From Rhodospirillaceae bacterium (lineage in GTDB: Bacteria; Pseudomonadota; Alphaproteobacteria; Kiloniellales; DSM-21159), in assembly GCA_006969625.1 (NCBI GenBank), contig CP030885.1, positions 1,674,001-1,738,000 of the forward strand: a stretch of DNA of 64,000 nucleotides, read 5' to 3'. The notes beneath the pieces were generated by a model. The model was not told the origin of the DNA, searched no databases, and was given only the letters and a program-made list of their open reading frames with translations. Shown in pieces: positions 42,928-51,192 of this stretch (position 1 is its first letter; every line of letters begins with the position of its first letter). Position numbers and translations under genes: made by a program.

Positions 42928-44229
42928 ATGACCAAGCTCAGCAGCTTCGCCAAGGACCGCGGAGTGCGCTATTTCCTGATCAGCTTCACCGACCTGCGCG
43001 GCGTGCAGCGCTCGAAGCTGGTGCCGCTGGCGGCCATCGACGGCATGCAGAAGGACGGGGCCGGCTTCGCCGGCTTCGCCACCCATCTGGACATGACGCC
43101 GGCGGATCCGGACTTGTTCGCCGTGCCCGATCCGGCCAGCGCCATGCAGCTTCCCTGGCGGCCCGAGGTCGCCTGGGTGGCGGCCGACCTCTACATGGAC
43201 GGTACGCCGGTCGAGCAGGCGCCGCGCTGGGTGCTGAAGCGCCAGATCGCCGCAGCCGCCCAGCAGAAGCTGCTGATGAAGTCCGGCGTCGAGGCGGAGT
43301 ACCACCTGATCGACCCGAGCGGCGAGGCGATCTCCGACCCGCGCGACCTCGACGCCAAGCCCTGCTACGACCAGGCGGCGCTGATGCGGCGCTTCGATGT
43401 CATCGCCGAGATCTGTGACGCCATGCTGGGGCTCGGCTGGGGGCCCTACCAGAACGACCACGAGGACGCCAACGGCCAGTTCGAGATGAACTGGCATTAC
43501 GCCGAGGCCCTGACCACGGCCGACCGCCACGCCTTCTTCCGCTTCATGGTCAAGTCGATCGCCGAAAAGCACGGCCTGCGCGCCACCTTCATGCCGAAGC
43601 CGTTCACCGACCTGACCGGCAACGGCTGCCACCTGCACGTCAGCCTGTGGAGCCCGGACGGCAAGAAGAACCTCTTCGAGGACAAGAAGCACGAGCTCGG
43701 CCTATCTAAGCTGGCGCACCACTTCCTCGGCGGCGTGCTGGCGCATGCGGAGGCGCTGTGCGCGCTGACCAACCCGACGGTCAACAGCTACAAGCGCATC
43801 AACGCGCCGGTCACCGCCTCGGGCGCCACCTGGTCGCCCAACACCGTGACCTGGGCCGGCAACAACCGCACCCACATGGTGCGCATCCCCGACCCAGGCC
43901 GCTTCGAGCTGCGCCTGGCCGACGGGGCCGCCAACCCCTACCTGCTGCAGGCCGGCGTGCTGGCGGCCGGCCTGGACGGTCTCGCCAGGCAGAGCGACCC
44001 CGGCAAGCGGCTCGACATCGACATGTACGCGGAGGGCTATAAGGTGAAGGCCCGACCGCTGCCGCGCTACCTGCTGGACGCCATCCGCGCCTTCGGCAAG
44101 AACAAGACGATGACCGCCGCGCTCGGCCCGGATTTCACCAAGGCCTACCTGAAGCTGAAGACCCACGAGTGGGACGACTTCGCCCGCCACCTGACCGCCT
44201 GGGAGCGCGAGCAGACGCTGGACTGCTAG
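42928..44229 (+). CDS. glnT: Type III glutamine synthetase-like enzyme, GlnT (possibly gamma-glutamylmethylamide synthetase)
   Basis: A 433-residue glutamine synthetase-fold enzyme starting MTKLSSFAKDRGVRYFLISF. Metal and ATP-site features are SGVEAEYHLI, EDANGQFEMNW, the catalytic-loop HHFLGGVLAHAEALCALTNP with NSYKRINAP, and GNNRTHMVRIP with FELRLADGAANPYL. It closely matches rhizobial GlnT in the glxBCD context. The related GmaS forms gamma-glutamylmethylamide from methylamine, so sequence alone does not settle whether ammonia or methylamine is used. It ends the operon. Confidence 0.9.
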   Translation: MTKLSSFAKDRGVRYFLISFTDLRGVQRSKLVPLAAIDGMQKDGAGFAGFATHLDMTPADPDLFAVPDPASAMQLPWRPEVAWVAADLYMDGTPVEQAPRWVLKRQIAAAAQQKLLMKSGVEAEYHLIDPSGEAISDPRDLDAKPCYDQAALMRRFDVIAEICDAMLGLGWGPYQNDHEDANGQFEMNWHYAEALTTADRHAFFRFMVKSIAEKHGLRATFMPKPFTDLTGNGCHLHVSLWSPDGKKNLFEDKKHELGLSKLAHHFLGGVLAHAEALCALTNPTVNSYKRINAPVTASGATWSPNTVTWAGNNRTHMVRIPDPGRFELRLADGAANPYLLQAGVLAAGLDGLARQSDPGKRLDIDMYAEGYKVKARPLPRYLLDAIRAFGKNKTMTAALGPDFTKAYLKLKTHEWDDFARHLTAWEREQTLDC

Positions 44230-44325
44230 GGGCGCGGCCCGGGGGACTGCGAGACGGCCAGTGCTGCCCTGGACGCCGCCGCGCGGCCGGTCTAAGCCTT
44301 GGCCGTGGAGCGGAACGGGAGCGGC

Positions 44326-45333
44326 ATGGCCAGCCTAGTGCCGACGGCAGGGATCATCGTGCTCGGTGTCGCGGCGGCAACCGCTGCGGCGACCTGGGTC
44401 GTGCAGTGCGAACTGCGCCGTCGCGCCATTCTGGACACGCCGAACCACCGCAGCAGCCACAGCGTGCCGACGCCGCGCGGCGGCGGCCTTGCCGTCACGC
44501 CGGTTCTGCTGCTGGCCTGGCTCGGCATCGGGCTGGCGCATGGGGACGGCGTGTCCCTGGCGGTCGTCCTGGCGGCAGCGCTTGCCCTGGGCGCGCTCTC
44601 CTGGGTCGACGACCTGCGCAACCTCTCGGCCGGTGTGCGCCTCGGCGGCCAGTTCGTCGCGGTCGCCGCCGGGCTCGCGGCCTTCCCGGCCGACGCGCTG
44701 GTCTTCCAGGGGCTGTTGCCGCCGCTGCTCGACCGCATCTTGGCCGGCCTGGCGTGGCTTTGGTTCGTCAACCTCTTCAACTTCATGGACGGCATCGACG
44801 GCATCAGCGGCGTGCAGATGGCGGCGATCGGGCTCGGCGGGCTGCTGAGCGTCGCCGTCGGGGCCGGCGGTGTCCCCGCGCTCGGACTGAGCGCGGCGGC
44901 GCTGGCGGGCGCCGGACTCGGCTTCCTGTTGCTCAACTGGCACCCGGCGAAGATCTTCCTCGGCGACGTCGGCAGCGTGCCGGTCGGCTACCTCAGCGGC
45001 TGGCTGCTGTTCGCCCTGGCGGCGGCCGGGCTGTGGCTTCCGGCGCTGATCCTGCCGGCCTACTACCTGGCCGACGCCACGCTGACCCTGCTGCGACGCG
45101 CGGCGCGCGGCGAGCGGGTCTGGCGGGCGCACCGCGAGCACTTCTACCAGCGGGCCGTGGCGGCCGGCCGCAGCCACGCGCAGGTCTCGGGCGCCATCGC
45201 CTTCGGCAACTTGGGGCTGTTGGTCTGTGCCCTGGCCAGCCTCAAGATCGGTCCCTGGGCGCTTTTCCCGGCGGCGGCCGTCGTTGTCGCCCTGATCGCC
45301 TGGCTGGGCTCGCGCCGTCCGCAGGCCGCATAG
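44326..45333 (+). CDS. MraY/WecA-family polyprenyl-phosphate sugar-1-phosphate transferase
   Basis: A 335-residue membrane enzyme starting MASLVPTAGIIVLGV; a TTG nine codons upstream is less likely. About ten hydrophobic segments carry the family motifs: DTPNHRSSHSVPTPRGGGLA, ALSWVDDLRNLS (Asp-Asp), LFNFMDGIDGISGVQ, AKIFLGDVGSVPVGYL and the HREHFYQRAV basic loop. It transfers a UDP-sugar phosphate to undecaprenyl phosphate to start a polysaccharide or O-antigen. No other cell-wall genes are adjacent. Confidence 0.9.
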   Translation: MASLVPTAGIIVLGVAAATAAATWVVQCELRRRAILDTPNHRSSHSVPTPRGGGLAVTPVLLLAWLGIGLAHGDGVSLAVVLAAALALGALSWVDDLRNLSAGVRLGGQFVAVAAGLAAFPADALVFQGLLPPLLDRILAGLAWLWFVNLFNFMDGIDGISGVQMAAIGLGGLLSVAVGAGGVPALGLSAAALAGAGLGFLLLNWHPAKIFLGDVGSVPVGYLSGWLLFALAAAGLWLPALILPAYYLADATLTLLRRAARGERVWRAHREHFYQRAVAAGRSHAQVSGAIAFGNLGLLVCALASLKIGPWALFPAAAVVVALIAWLGSRRPQAA

Positions 45334-45351
45334 GTCGACCGGCCGGCGCTG

Positions 45352-45412
45352 GAGCAGGATCGTCTTGGATGGAATCGCTTTGGCGATCCCGTCCAAGACG
45401 TGAATCCTGCTC
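45352..45412. repeat. Intergenic hairpin D, about 61 bp
   Basis: GAGCAGGAT-CGTCTTGGA (45352-45369) pairs with TCCAAGACG (45392-45400), a 3-nt bulge and ATCCTGCTC (45404-45412). An inner near-match AATCGC/GCGAT lengthens the stem. It lies in a gene-free gap after the transferase gene. Confidence 0.8.
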
Positions 45413-45427
45413 TATTCATAGAGTCAG

Positions 45428-45486
45428 AGAGCGATTCACGTCACTGGTGGAAGCGGATCCGCTTCCACCAGTGACGATCGCGCTCT
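45428..45486. repeat. Intergenic palindrome E with a 36-bp perfect core
   Basis: GTCACTGGTGGAAGCGGA (45440-45457) continues as its exact reverse complement to 45475, a perfect 36-bp palindrome with no loop. Outer AGAGCG (45428) and CGCTCT (ending 45486) also pair. Together with hairpin D it looks like one compound repetitive element rather than an ordinary terminator. Confidence 0.85.
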
Positions 45487-45555
45487 AAGGCGGAGAAGCG
45501 TTGAATCCGTCAGAATAGGGTCGACATATAGCGGGTTTGCGGCAGGATACCATCC

Positions 45556-45885
45556 ATGAGCATCGTTCGGGCGAAGTACAAGATCGGGGACGTCGTGCGG
45601 CATCGGTTCTATCCGTTCCGCGGCGTCATCTTCGACGTGGATCCGCAGTTCGCCAACTCCGAGGAGTGGTGGCTGTCGATTCCCGAGGACGTGCGTCCGC
45701 GCAAGGACCAGCCCTTCTACCACCTCTTCGCCGAGAACGAGGAGACGACCTACGTCGCCTACGTCTCCGAGCAGAACCTGGTGCCGGACGAAAGCGGCCG
45801 CCCGGTCGGTCATCCCGACCTCGGCCAATACTTCAACGGCATGAAGAACGGCCGCTACCAGCTCAAGCCCCAGGCTGCGCACTGA
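45556..45885 (+). CDS. hspQ: Heat shock protein HspQ
   Basis: A 109-residue HspQ/YccV-type protein. The first half (AKYKIGDVVRHRFYPFRGVI, then DVDPQFANSEEWWLSIPED) is the compact beta-fold with the usual DxxPxF loop; the second half has FYHLFAENEETTYVAYVSEQ. In E. coli HspQ is a stress-induced protein that binds hemimethylated DNA and modulates Lon. The paralogue at 56820 shares the same pattern, so both may be functional. It sits behind the palindrome block, which may affect its expression. Confidence 0.9.
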   Translation: MSIVRAKYKIGDVVRHRFYPFRGVIFDVDPQFANSEEWWLSIPEDVRPRKDQPFYHLFAENEETTYVAYVSEQNLVPDESGRPVGHPDLGQYFNGMKNGRYQLKPQAAH

Positions 45886-45915
45886 GCCGGACCGCGCACC
45901 GAGCGCGGCGCCGTC

Positions 45916-46371
45916 TCAAAACAGGGGGCGGCCCACCACCAGCACCCACAGCCGCTCGATCGGCTCGCCGGCCGGGTTGGGCAGGAAGGCGAGACCGGCG
46001 TCGCGCGCCAGCGGCGACAGCAGGATCTCGTCGTGGCCGGGGCTTTCCTGCCAGTCTTCCAGCACCTCGGCCGGCGTTTCCTGGCCCCCGGCAAGGTTCT
46101 CTCCGGCGAAGCGGAAGGCGTAGCCGACGCGCTCGAGGCGCTGCTTCAGGGTCTCGCCGTCCGGCGAATCGTGGCCGAAGTAGCCGCGGGTGGCCATATC
46201 GCGCCCGTGCGCCTCGGCCGCTGCGCGCAGCCGCGCCTCGGGCTCCAACGCGCCCAGCCCCCGCTCGCTGCGATAGGCATTGATCAGGTCCAGCAACTGG
46301 GTGGTCGGCTCCGCCGCGGCGCTTCCGGCAGCGGTCAGGAAAATGGCGAAGAGAAGGGTGCAGACCCGCAT
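45916..46371 (-). CDS. Secreted CAP-domain (SCP/PR-1) protein
   Basis: A 151-residue protein with a signal peptide (MRVCTLLFAIFLTAAGSAAA) and one CAP domain: LLDLINAYRSERGLGALE, AAEAHGRDMATRGYFGHDSP, GYAFRFAGENLAGG and a Pro-Gly-His near HDEILLSPL. It has the short bacterial YkwD form. The role of such proteins in bacteria is poorly defined; they are extracytoplasmic. The start is the Met preceded by GAGG. It overlaps the end of the methyltransferase gene region by spacing only 11 bp. Confidence 0.85.
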   Translation of the reverse strand: MRVCTLLFAIFLTAAGSAAAEPTTQLLDLINAYRSERGLGALEPEARLRAAAEAHGRDMATRGYFGHDSPDGETLKQRLERVGYAFRFAGENLAGGQETPAEVLEDWQESPGHDEILLSPLARDAGLAFLPNPAGEPIERLWVLVVGRPLF

Positions 46372-46382
46372 GGCGCTTGGCC

Positions 46383-46985
46383 TCAAGGGGTCTTCGGCTT
46401 ACGCAGCACCAGGTGGAACAGGTGCCAATGCTTCGGACTGCCGCGCACCGTGGTCGAATCCTCCTCACGCTCCTCCAGCCACACGATATCGGTGCCGGCG
46501 ATCAGGGCGTCCAGCCCAGGGCGGGCGAAGGCCGTCACGCCGTCGCCGCACGCCCAGGAGTCGCGTACGCCGAGCAGTTGCCCGGCAAAGCAGCCGCCGG
46601 GTTCCAGAGCCGCGAAGATCTGCACCCAGAGCCGGCGGAAGGCCGGCTCGGGCAGGAAGGGGATCGAGAAGCTGGCATTGACCAGACGGCAGGCGGGCAG
46701 CGTGAAACCCGGGTCCTCGAAACGCTGCAACCGGGTTTCCAGCCGGGATCCGTGGGGCAAATCGCAGCGGGCTTTCAACCGCTCCAGAGCCTCCGCCTCG
46801 CCGTCGATCGCCAGGACCTGCCAACCGCGGCGCAGCAACTCGCAGGTATCGCGGCCCGCGCCGCAGCCGAGGTCGACGGCCAGTCCCGGCGGCGCCTCGG
46901 CCTCGAGCAGGTCGAGCGCCCGCAGCAAGGTCCCGCGCGGCGGGCGTCCTTCCGTGGCCCGATAAAAGCGCGTCCAGTCCGGCAT
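46383..46985 (-). CDS. Class I SAM-dependent methyltransferase
   Basis: A 200-residue methyltransferase beginning MPDWTRFYRATEGRPPRGTL. The SAM-binding motif I is LAVDLGCGAGRDTCELLRRG (about residues 36-55), with acidic GEAEALERL after the second strand. An EERE(E)D stretch and a C-terminal HWHLFHLVLRK end the fold. The substrate is unknown. The gene lies 4 bp after the CDP-alcohol transferase gene, so the two are probably cotranscribed. Confidence 0.87.
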   Translation of the reverse strand: MPDWTRFYRATEGRPPRGTLLRALDLLEAEAPPGLAVDLGCGAGRDTCELLRRGWQVLAIDGEAEALERLKARCDLPHGSRLETRLQRFEDPGFTLPACRLVNASFSIPFLPEPAFRRLWVQIFAALEPGGCFAGQLLGVRDSWACGDGVTAFARPGLDALIAGTDIVWLEEREEDSTTVRGSPKHWHLFHLVLRKPKTP

Positions 46986-46989
46986 CGGC

Positions 46990-47595
46990 CTAGCCGAAGG
47001 CGCGCCAGCCGGCGACGATGCGGCTGGCCGTGGTGATCCAGCAGGCGATGCCGAAGCCGACGGCAAGCCAAGAGAACCAGTCGGGAAACAGGCAAACGGA
47101 GATCAGCAGCGCCACGGTCTCGGTGCCTTCGGTCAGGCCCCCCAGATAGTACAGCGACTTCTCCCCGCGCAGCGAGGTGGTCATGCCGCGCTTGGCGGCG
47201 ACGATCGCATAGGCCAGGAACGAACTGCCGGTGCCGACGAAGCTGAAGATCAGGAAGGCCGCTGCCAATGCCTCCTCCGGCCGTCCGAGGGCGAAGCCGA
47301 ACGGCACCGCGCTGTAGACGAGGAAATCGCAGACGATGTCGAGGAAGCCTCCGCGGTCGCTGGCCTGGCGAGCGAGGCGCGCAACGGCCCCGTCCAGGCC
47401 GTCGGCGAGGCGGTTGAGGGCGAGGGCCAGGAGCGCGGCGAGATAGTGTTCCGTCGCCAGCAGCGGAAGCGCCGCGAGGCCGATGGCGAAACCGGAAAGG
47501 GTGATGCTGTCGGGGCTGATCCTCGCGCGCACCAGGAGGCGTGCCGCTCGGGTGAGCGGCGGATCGATCAGGCGGCGCGCAACGGCATCGAGCAT
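46990..47595 (-). CDS. CDP-alcohol phosphatidyltransferase family enzyme
   Basis: A 201-residue membrane protein starting MLDAVARRLIDPP. The full active-site signature DGX2ARX8GX3DX3D is visible as NRLADGLDGAVARLARQA, SDRGGFLDIVCDF. About five further hydrophobic segments follow. Such enzymes join CDP-diacylglycerol or another CDP-alcohol to an alcohol acceptor. The acceptor is not known; the shared operon with a methyltransferase might point to a lipid headgroup or small polar lipid. Confidence 0.9.
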   Translation of the reverse strand: MLDAVARRLIDPPLTRAARLLVRARISPDSITLSGFAIGLAALPLLATEHYLAALLALALNRLADGLDGAVARLARQASDRGGFLDIVCDFLVYSAVPFGFALGRPEEALAAAFLIFSFVGTGSSFLAYAIVAAKRGMTTSLRGEKSLYYLGGLTEGTETVALLISVCLFPDWFSWLAVGFGIACWITTASRIVAGWRAFG

Positions 47596-47733
47596 GTGGG
47601 TCTGGTCTCGTATTGCGCGCGGGCTAACTTCAGAAGGCGAGAATCTGCTATTCGCCAACCCTCGGGGGTTGATTGCCTCGCGTTACGATGGTTTCTTGTG
47701 TCTGACAAGCTTACCTGGAATAGAAAAACCGGA

Positions 47734-48249
47734 ATGGTCGATCCTGTTACGAGTTCGCACCTCCAGGACCGGTCGCTTGATGCGCAGGAGCCGCTCACCG
47801 GACGCAACGGCATAGGGGCCAAACTGCGCGATGCGCACCGTGCCTACAACCGGCTTCTGCAGGCGCGCCTCGGCGAAGAGGGCGTCTCGCTGGGCATATG
47901 GTACTTCCTCTGCGCTTTGTGGCAGCAGGACGGGATTTCCCAACGCGAGCTCAGCCGGCGGGTCGGCACCATGGAACCGACGACGGTCAGCGCTCTAGCG
48001 CAGATGGAGCGTCGCGGCTTGGTGCAGCGGCAGCGCGACCCGCTGGATCAGCGTCGCCGCGTCGTGCGGCTGACGCCGGAAGGTCAGGCACTGCGCGAGC
48101 GCGTGCGGCCGCACCACGAGCTGCTCGAGACGCCCGAACAGTTCGGGCTCTCCGCCGCCCAGGTCGCGCAGCTCGGCGAACTGCTGGACCGTGTCAGCGA
48201 GACGCTGGAGCGCAGCACCGCCGGCATGCCACCGCCCGAAGGCGCCTGA
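47734..48249 (+). CDS. MarR-family transcriptional regulator
   Basis: A 171-residue regulator from MVDPVTSSHL. The winged-helix core spans GIWYFLCALWQQDGISQREL, SRRVGTMEPTTVSALAQMER and the basic wing RDPLDQRRRVVRLTPEG. The N-terminal 35 residues are variable. It is upstream of a Rieske ferredoxin gene by about 215 bp and divergent from the transferase. The effector is unknown. Confidence 0.88.
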   Translation: MVDPVTSSHLQDRSLDAQEPLTGRNGIGAKLRDAHRAYNRLLQARLGEEGVSLGIWYFLCALWQQDGISQRELSRRVGTMEPTTVSALAQMERRGLVQRQRDPLDQRRRVVRLTPEGQALRERVRPHHELLETPEQFGLSAAQVAQLGELLDRVSETLERSTAGMPPPEGA

Positions 48250-48464
48250 CCCGCTTAGCACGCCAAAGCGCACAGCCCAGGTCCGGCGCGCCCCGCCGAG
48301 AGAGCTTGCGGTCCGCGCGACGCCAATGCGCAGTCCCAGCCGAAGTTGTCGCGATTCGGCTTTGCCCTGTCCGCTCGCCGCGTCTATCAAGACAGCGCGA
48401 AATGGAGATGGTCCGGCCGGCCTGGAGGCCCGCCGGCACGCACGTCTGGTCAAGTGGAGCGAGT

Positions 48465-48770
48465 ATGGCCTGGCACAAGGTTGCGCACGTCAAGGAGATC
48501 CCCGAGGGCGAGGTGATCGGCGTCGAGGTGGAAGGCGTGCCGATCGCCGTCTACAACCTCGACGGCGACATCTTCGCCACGCACAACGTCTGTACCCACG
48601 CTTTCGCCTTGCTGTCCGACGGCTACGTCGATGACGGCAAGATCGAATGCCCGCTGCACCAGGGCATCTTCGACATCCGCTCGGGCAAGGCCGAGGAAGG
48701 GCCGGTCGACGAGGATCTGCAGACCTTCGCCGTGAAGGTGGAGGGCGATGAGATCCTGGTCGAGGTCTGA
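48465..48770 (+). CDS. Rieske [2Fe-2S] ferredoxin (non-haem oxygenase ferredoxin subunit)
   Basis: A 101-residue electron carrier. Cluster ligands are Cys43 and His45 in HNVCTHAFA, and Cys62 and His65 in ECPLHQGIFD, the C-x-H...C-x2-H Rieske pattern. It resembles BphF/NdoA-type ferredoxins. A ferredoxin-reductase-like gene lies 1.2 kb away on the same strand (49953), separated by a TAXI-TRAP gene on the other strand. The oxygenase they would serve is not in this window. Confidence 0.9.
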   Translation: MAWHKVAHVKEIPEGEVIGVEVEGVPIAVYNLDGDIFATHNVCTHAFALLSDGYVDDGKIECPLHQGIFDIRSGKAEEGPVDEDLQTFAVKVEGDEILVEV

Positions 48771-48792
48771 GGCGAAACTCGCGGCCTGCCGA

Positions 48793-49800
48793 TTAGTCCC
48801 GCGCCGGCAGCAGGCCGCGGGCCGCCAGATAGGCTTCGGCGCCCGGGTGCAGCGGAGCGGCGCCGACCGCCGCCATGCGCTGGCGCGTCAGGCCGGAGAG
48901 CAGAGGATGCACCGCGCGCAGGCGGTCGAGGTTTTCGTACAGGGACCGGGTTACGGCTTCGATGCTGGCCTCGGCGGATCCGGCGCGTGCCGCCAGCACC
49001 AGTTCGCTGGCTGCGGTCGGCACGGCCGGGGCATCGTCCGCGTAGGTGCCGGCCGCGATCTCGCTGGCGGCGAGGCCGAAGCGCTCCTGCAGCGCCGCGA
49101 CGGCCTCCGACGGCAGCGCGAGCAGGGCCAGCGGTGCGGCTTCGTGCGCTTCGCGCACGGCGCGGTGGCCGGGCAGAATCGGCGCGATCAGGACATCGAT
49201 GTCGCCGCTGCCCAGGCGTTGCAACTGTTCTCGCAGGCCGCCGTAGAGAACCACTCGATCCGGGTTCCTGGCCGGGATCTCGATGCCCGCCTGCGCCAGC
49301 AGCGCGCGGCCGATCGCGGCGGAAACGCCGTTCTCCGGCATCAGGCCGAACACCAGATCGCGGCCCTGGACGACCTCGGCGAAGCTGGGGGGCGGATCGC
49401 CCGCCGGCACCCCCGGCAGGTCGGCGCGCACCAGGACATGGACCGGGGCGGCCACATCCAGGCTCGCGACCGCGGTGAGGCCGTCGAACGCTTCGGAAAA
49501 AGGCGGGATCCCGCGACTGGCGGCCGTCAGTTCCGCCGACTGGATCAGGGCGAGATCGATGCCGCCGCGGCTGAGCAGCTTGGCGTTGGTCGCGCCGTCC
49601 TGGGAGGCGACGTAGGCGAGTGTGATGTCCGGCGCGCCGGCCTTTACCGCCTGCGCGAGGCCCAGGCCGATCCGGCTCCACAGACCGCCTTCGCGCCCGC
49701 CGGCCAGGGTCAGGGTCTCGGCCTGGGCTGGCAAGGCCGCAAAGAGGAACAGCGCCGCGAGCCCCGCCAGCCGCTGCCCGGTAATCTGAACAGGCTTCAT
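48793..49800 (-). CDS. TAXI-family TRAP transporter solute-binding protein
   Basis: A 335-residue periplasmic binding protein with signal MKPVQITGQRLAGLAALFLF ending at AQA-ETL. The TAXI pattern is shown by LTLAGGREGGLWSRIGLGLA and an ASQDGATNAKLLSRGGIDLA stretch. It would capture an organic acid or amino acid for a TRAP permease, but no permease genes are visible next to it. It is convergent with the Rieske gene and divergent from the reductase gene. Confidence 0.85.
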   Translation of the reverse strand: MKPVQITGQRLAGLAALFLFAALPAQAETLTLAGGREGGLWSRIGLGLAQAVKAGAPDITLAYVASQDGATNAKLLSRGGIDLALIQSAELTAASRGIPPFSEAFDGLTAVASLDVAAPVHVLVRADLPGVPAGDPPPSFAEVVQGRDLVFGLMPENGVSAAIGRALLAQAGIEIPARNPDRVVLYGGLREQLQRLGSGDIDVLIAPILPGHRAVREAHEAAPLALLALPSEAVAALQERFGLAASEIAAGTYADDAPAVPTAASELVLAARAGSAEASIEAVTRSLYENLDRLRAVHPLLSGLTRQRMAAVGAAPLHPGAEAYLAARGLLPARD

Positions 49801-49952
49801 GCGTGTCGTCTCCAGCCTTGCGGCGCGCACCCAATACCGCGAATCGGCCAGCCCGTGCGCAAGTTAGCCGGGCACGCCTCGAGACGCCAGCGATCCGGCC
49901 GCTGCCGGCCTGGGATGGGCGAGCGCGCCGTTCCGACACGAGAACGATACAC

Positions 49953-51188
49953 ATGACGTCCGCGTCGAACCCCTTGCCCCTCGCGATCGTCGGGGCCGGC
50001 CAGGCCGGCGCGCGTATGGCCGCTGCCTTGCGCAAGCAGGGCTGGCAGGAGCGCATCCTCCTGCTCGGCGAAGAGCCTGAAACGCCTTACGAGCGCCCGC
50101 CTTTGTCCAAAGAGGTTCTGGCGAAACGGGCCGACCCGCTCGTCGGGCGGATTTATCCGCCGGACTGGTACGCAGAACACGACGTCGAGCTGCGCACCGG
50201 CTGTCGGGTCGCGGCGCTCGAACCCTCGGCGCGCCGCCTGACACTGGAAAGCGGCGAGACTCTGGCCTGGGATACGCTGGTCTTGGCGACCGGCTGCCGC
50301 GCGCGGCGGCTGGCGCTGCCCGGCGCGGAGCTGGAGGGCGTGCTGACGCTGCGCACCGCTGGCGACGCTCTGGCCCTGCGCGAACGGCTTCGGCCCGGCG
50401 CGCGCCTCGTGCTGATCGGCGGCGGCTTCATCGGGCTGGAAGTGGCGGCGAGCGCCTGCAGCCTTGGCTGCGACGTCGTTGTCCTGGAGGCACGCCCGCA
50501 GTTGCTGGAACGGGCCCTGCCGCGCCGCATCGCCGACGTCCTCACGGTGCGCCACCGTCGCGAGGGCGTCGAGCTGCGGCTCGGCGTCGGCGTCGCCGGC
50601 TTCGAAGGCGAGGGGCAGGTGCGCGGCGTGCGTTTGGCCGACGGCACGCTGGTCGAGGCGGACGCGGTCGTGGTCGGGATCGGCGGTCAGCCGAACGTCG
50701 AACTGGCGGCTGCGGCCGGGCTGGCCTGCGAGGACGGCATCCGGGTGGACGGCACTTGCCAAGCCGGCGCCAAGGTCTTCGCCGTCGGCGACTGCGCGCG
50801 CTTCGACGACGCCTGGAGTGGCAGGCCGGTCCGCCTGGAGTCCTGGGAGAACGCGGAGCTGGCGCCGCAGGCCGCGGCCAAGGCGATCCTCGGCCGCCCG
50901 GAGGCCTACGGCGGGCTGCCCTGGTTCTGGACCGACCAGTACGACCTCAACCTGCAGCTTCTCGGCCTGAAGCAGCCGGTCGAGCAGGAGGTTCTGCGCG
51001 GCGACCCGGACAGCGGCAGCTTCTGCCTGTTCGGCCTGGTCGAGAACCGTATCGTTACGGCGGCCCTGGTCGATGCCGGACGCGAGCGCCGGCCGGTCAA
51101 GCAGCTCATCGAGGCGCGCGGCCCGGTGGACCCCTTGGCGCTGGCCGATCTCGACACGCCGCTGAAGCAGCTCGCCAAGGGCCGCTGA
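49953..51188 (+). CDS. FAD-dependent ferredoxin reductase (rhodocoxin/putidaredoxin reductase type)
   Basis: A 411-residue flavoprotein from MTSASNPLPLAIVGAGQAGA. FAD site: LAIVGAGQAGARMAAAL; NAD site: LVLIGGGFIGLEVAASACSL; plus KVFAVGDCARFDDAW near residue 275. The YERPPLSKEVLAKRADPLVG motif marks the oxygenase-reductase group. A C-terminal reductase domain contains WFWTDQYDLNLQLLG. It passes electrons from NADH to a ferredoxin, perhaps the Rieske protein at 48465. Confidence 0.9.
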   Translation: MTSASNPLPLAIVGAGQAGARMAAALRKQGWQERILLLGEEPETPYERPPLSKEVLAKRADPLVGRIYPPDWYAEHDVELRTGCRVAALEPSARRLTLESGETLAWDTLVLATGCRARRLALPGAELEGVLTLRTAGDALALRERLRPGARLVLIGGGFIGLEVAASACSLGCDVVVLEARPQLLERALPRRIADVLTVRHRREGVELRLGVGVAGFEGEGQVRGVRLADGTLVEADAVVVGIGGQPNVELAAAAGLACEDGIRVDGTCQAGAKVFAVGDCARFDDAWSGRPVRLESWENAELAPQAAAKAILGRPEAYGGLPWFWTDQYDLNLQLLGLKQPVEQEVLRGDPDSGSFCLFGLVENRIVTAALVDAGRERRPVKQLIEARGPVDPLALADLDTPLKQLAKGR

Positions 51189-51192
51189 GCCG

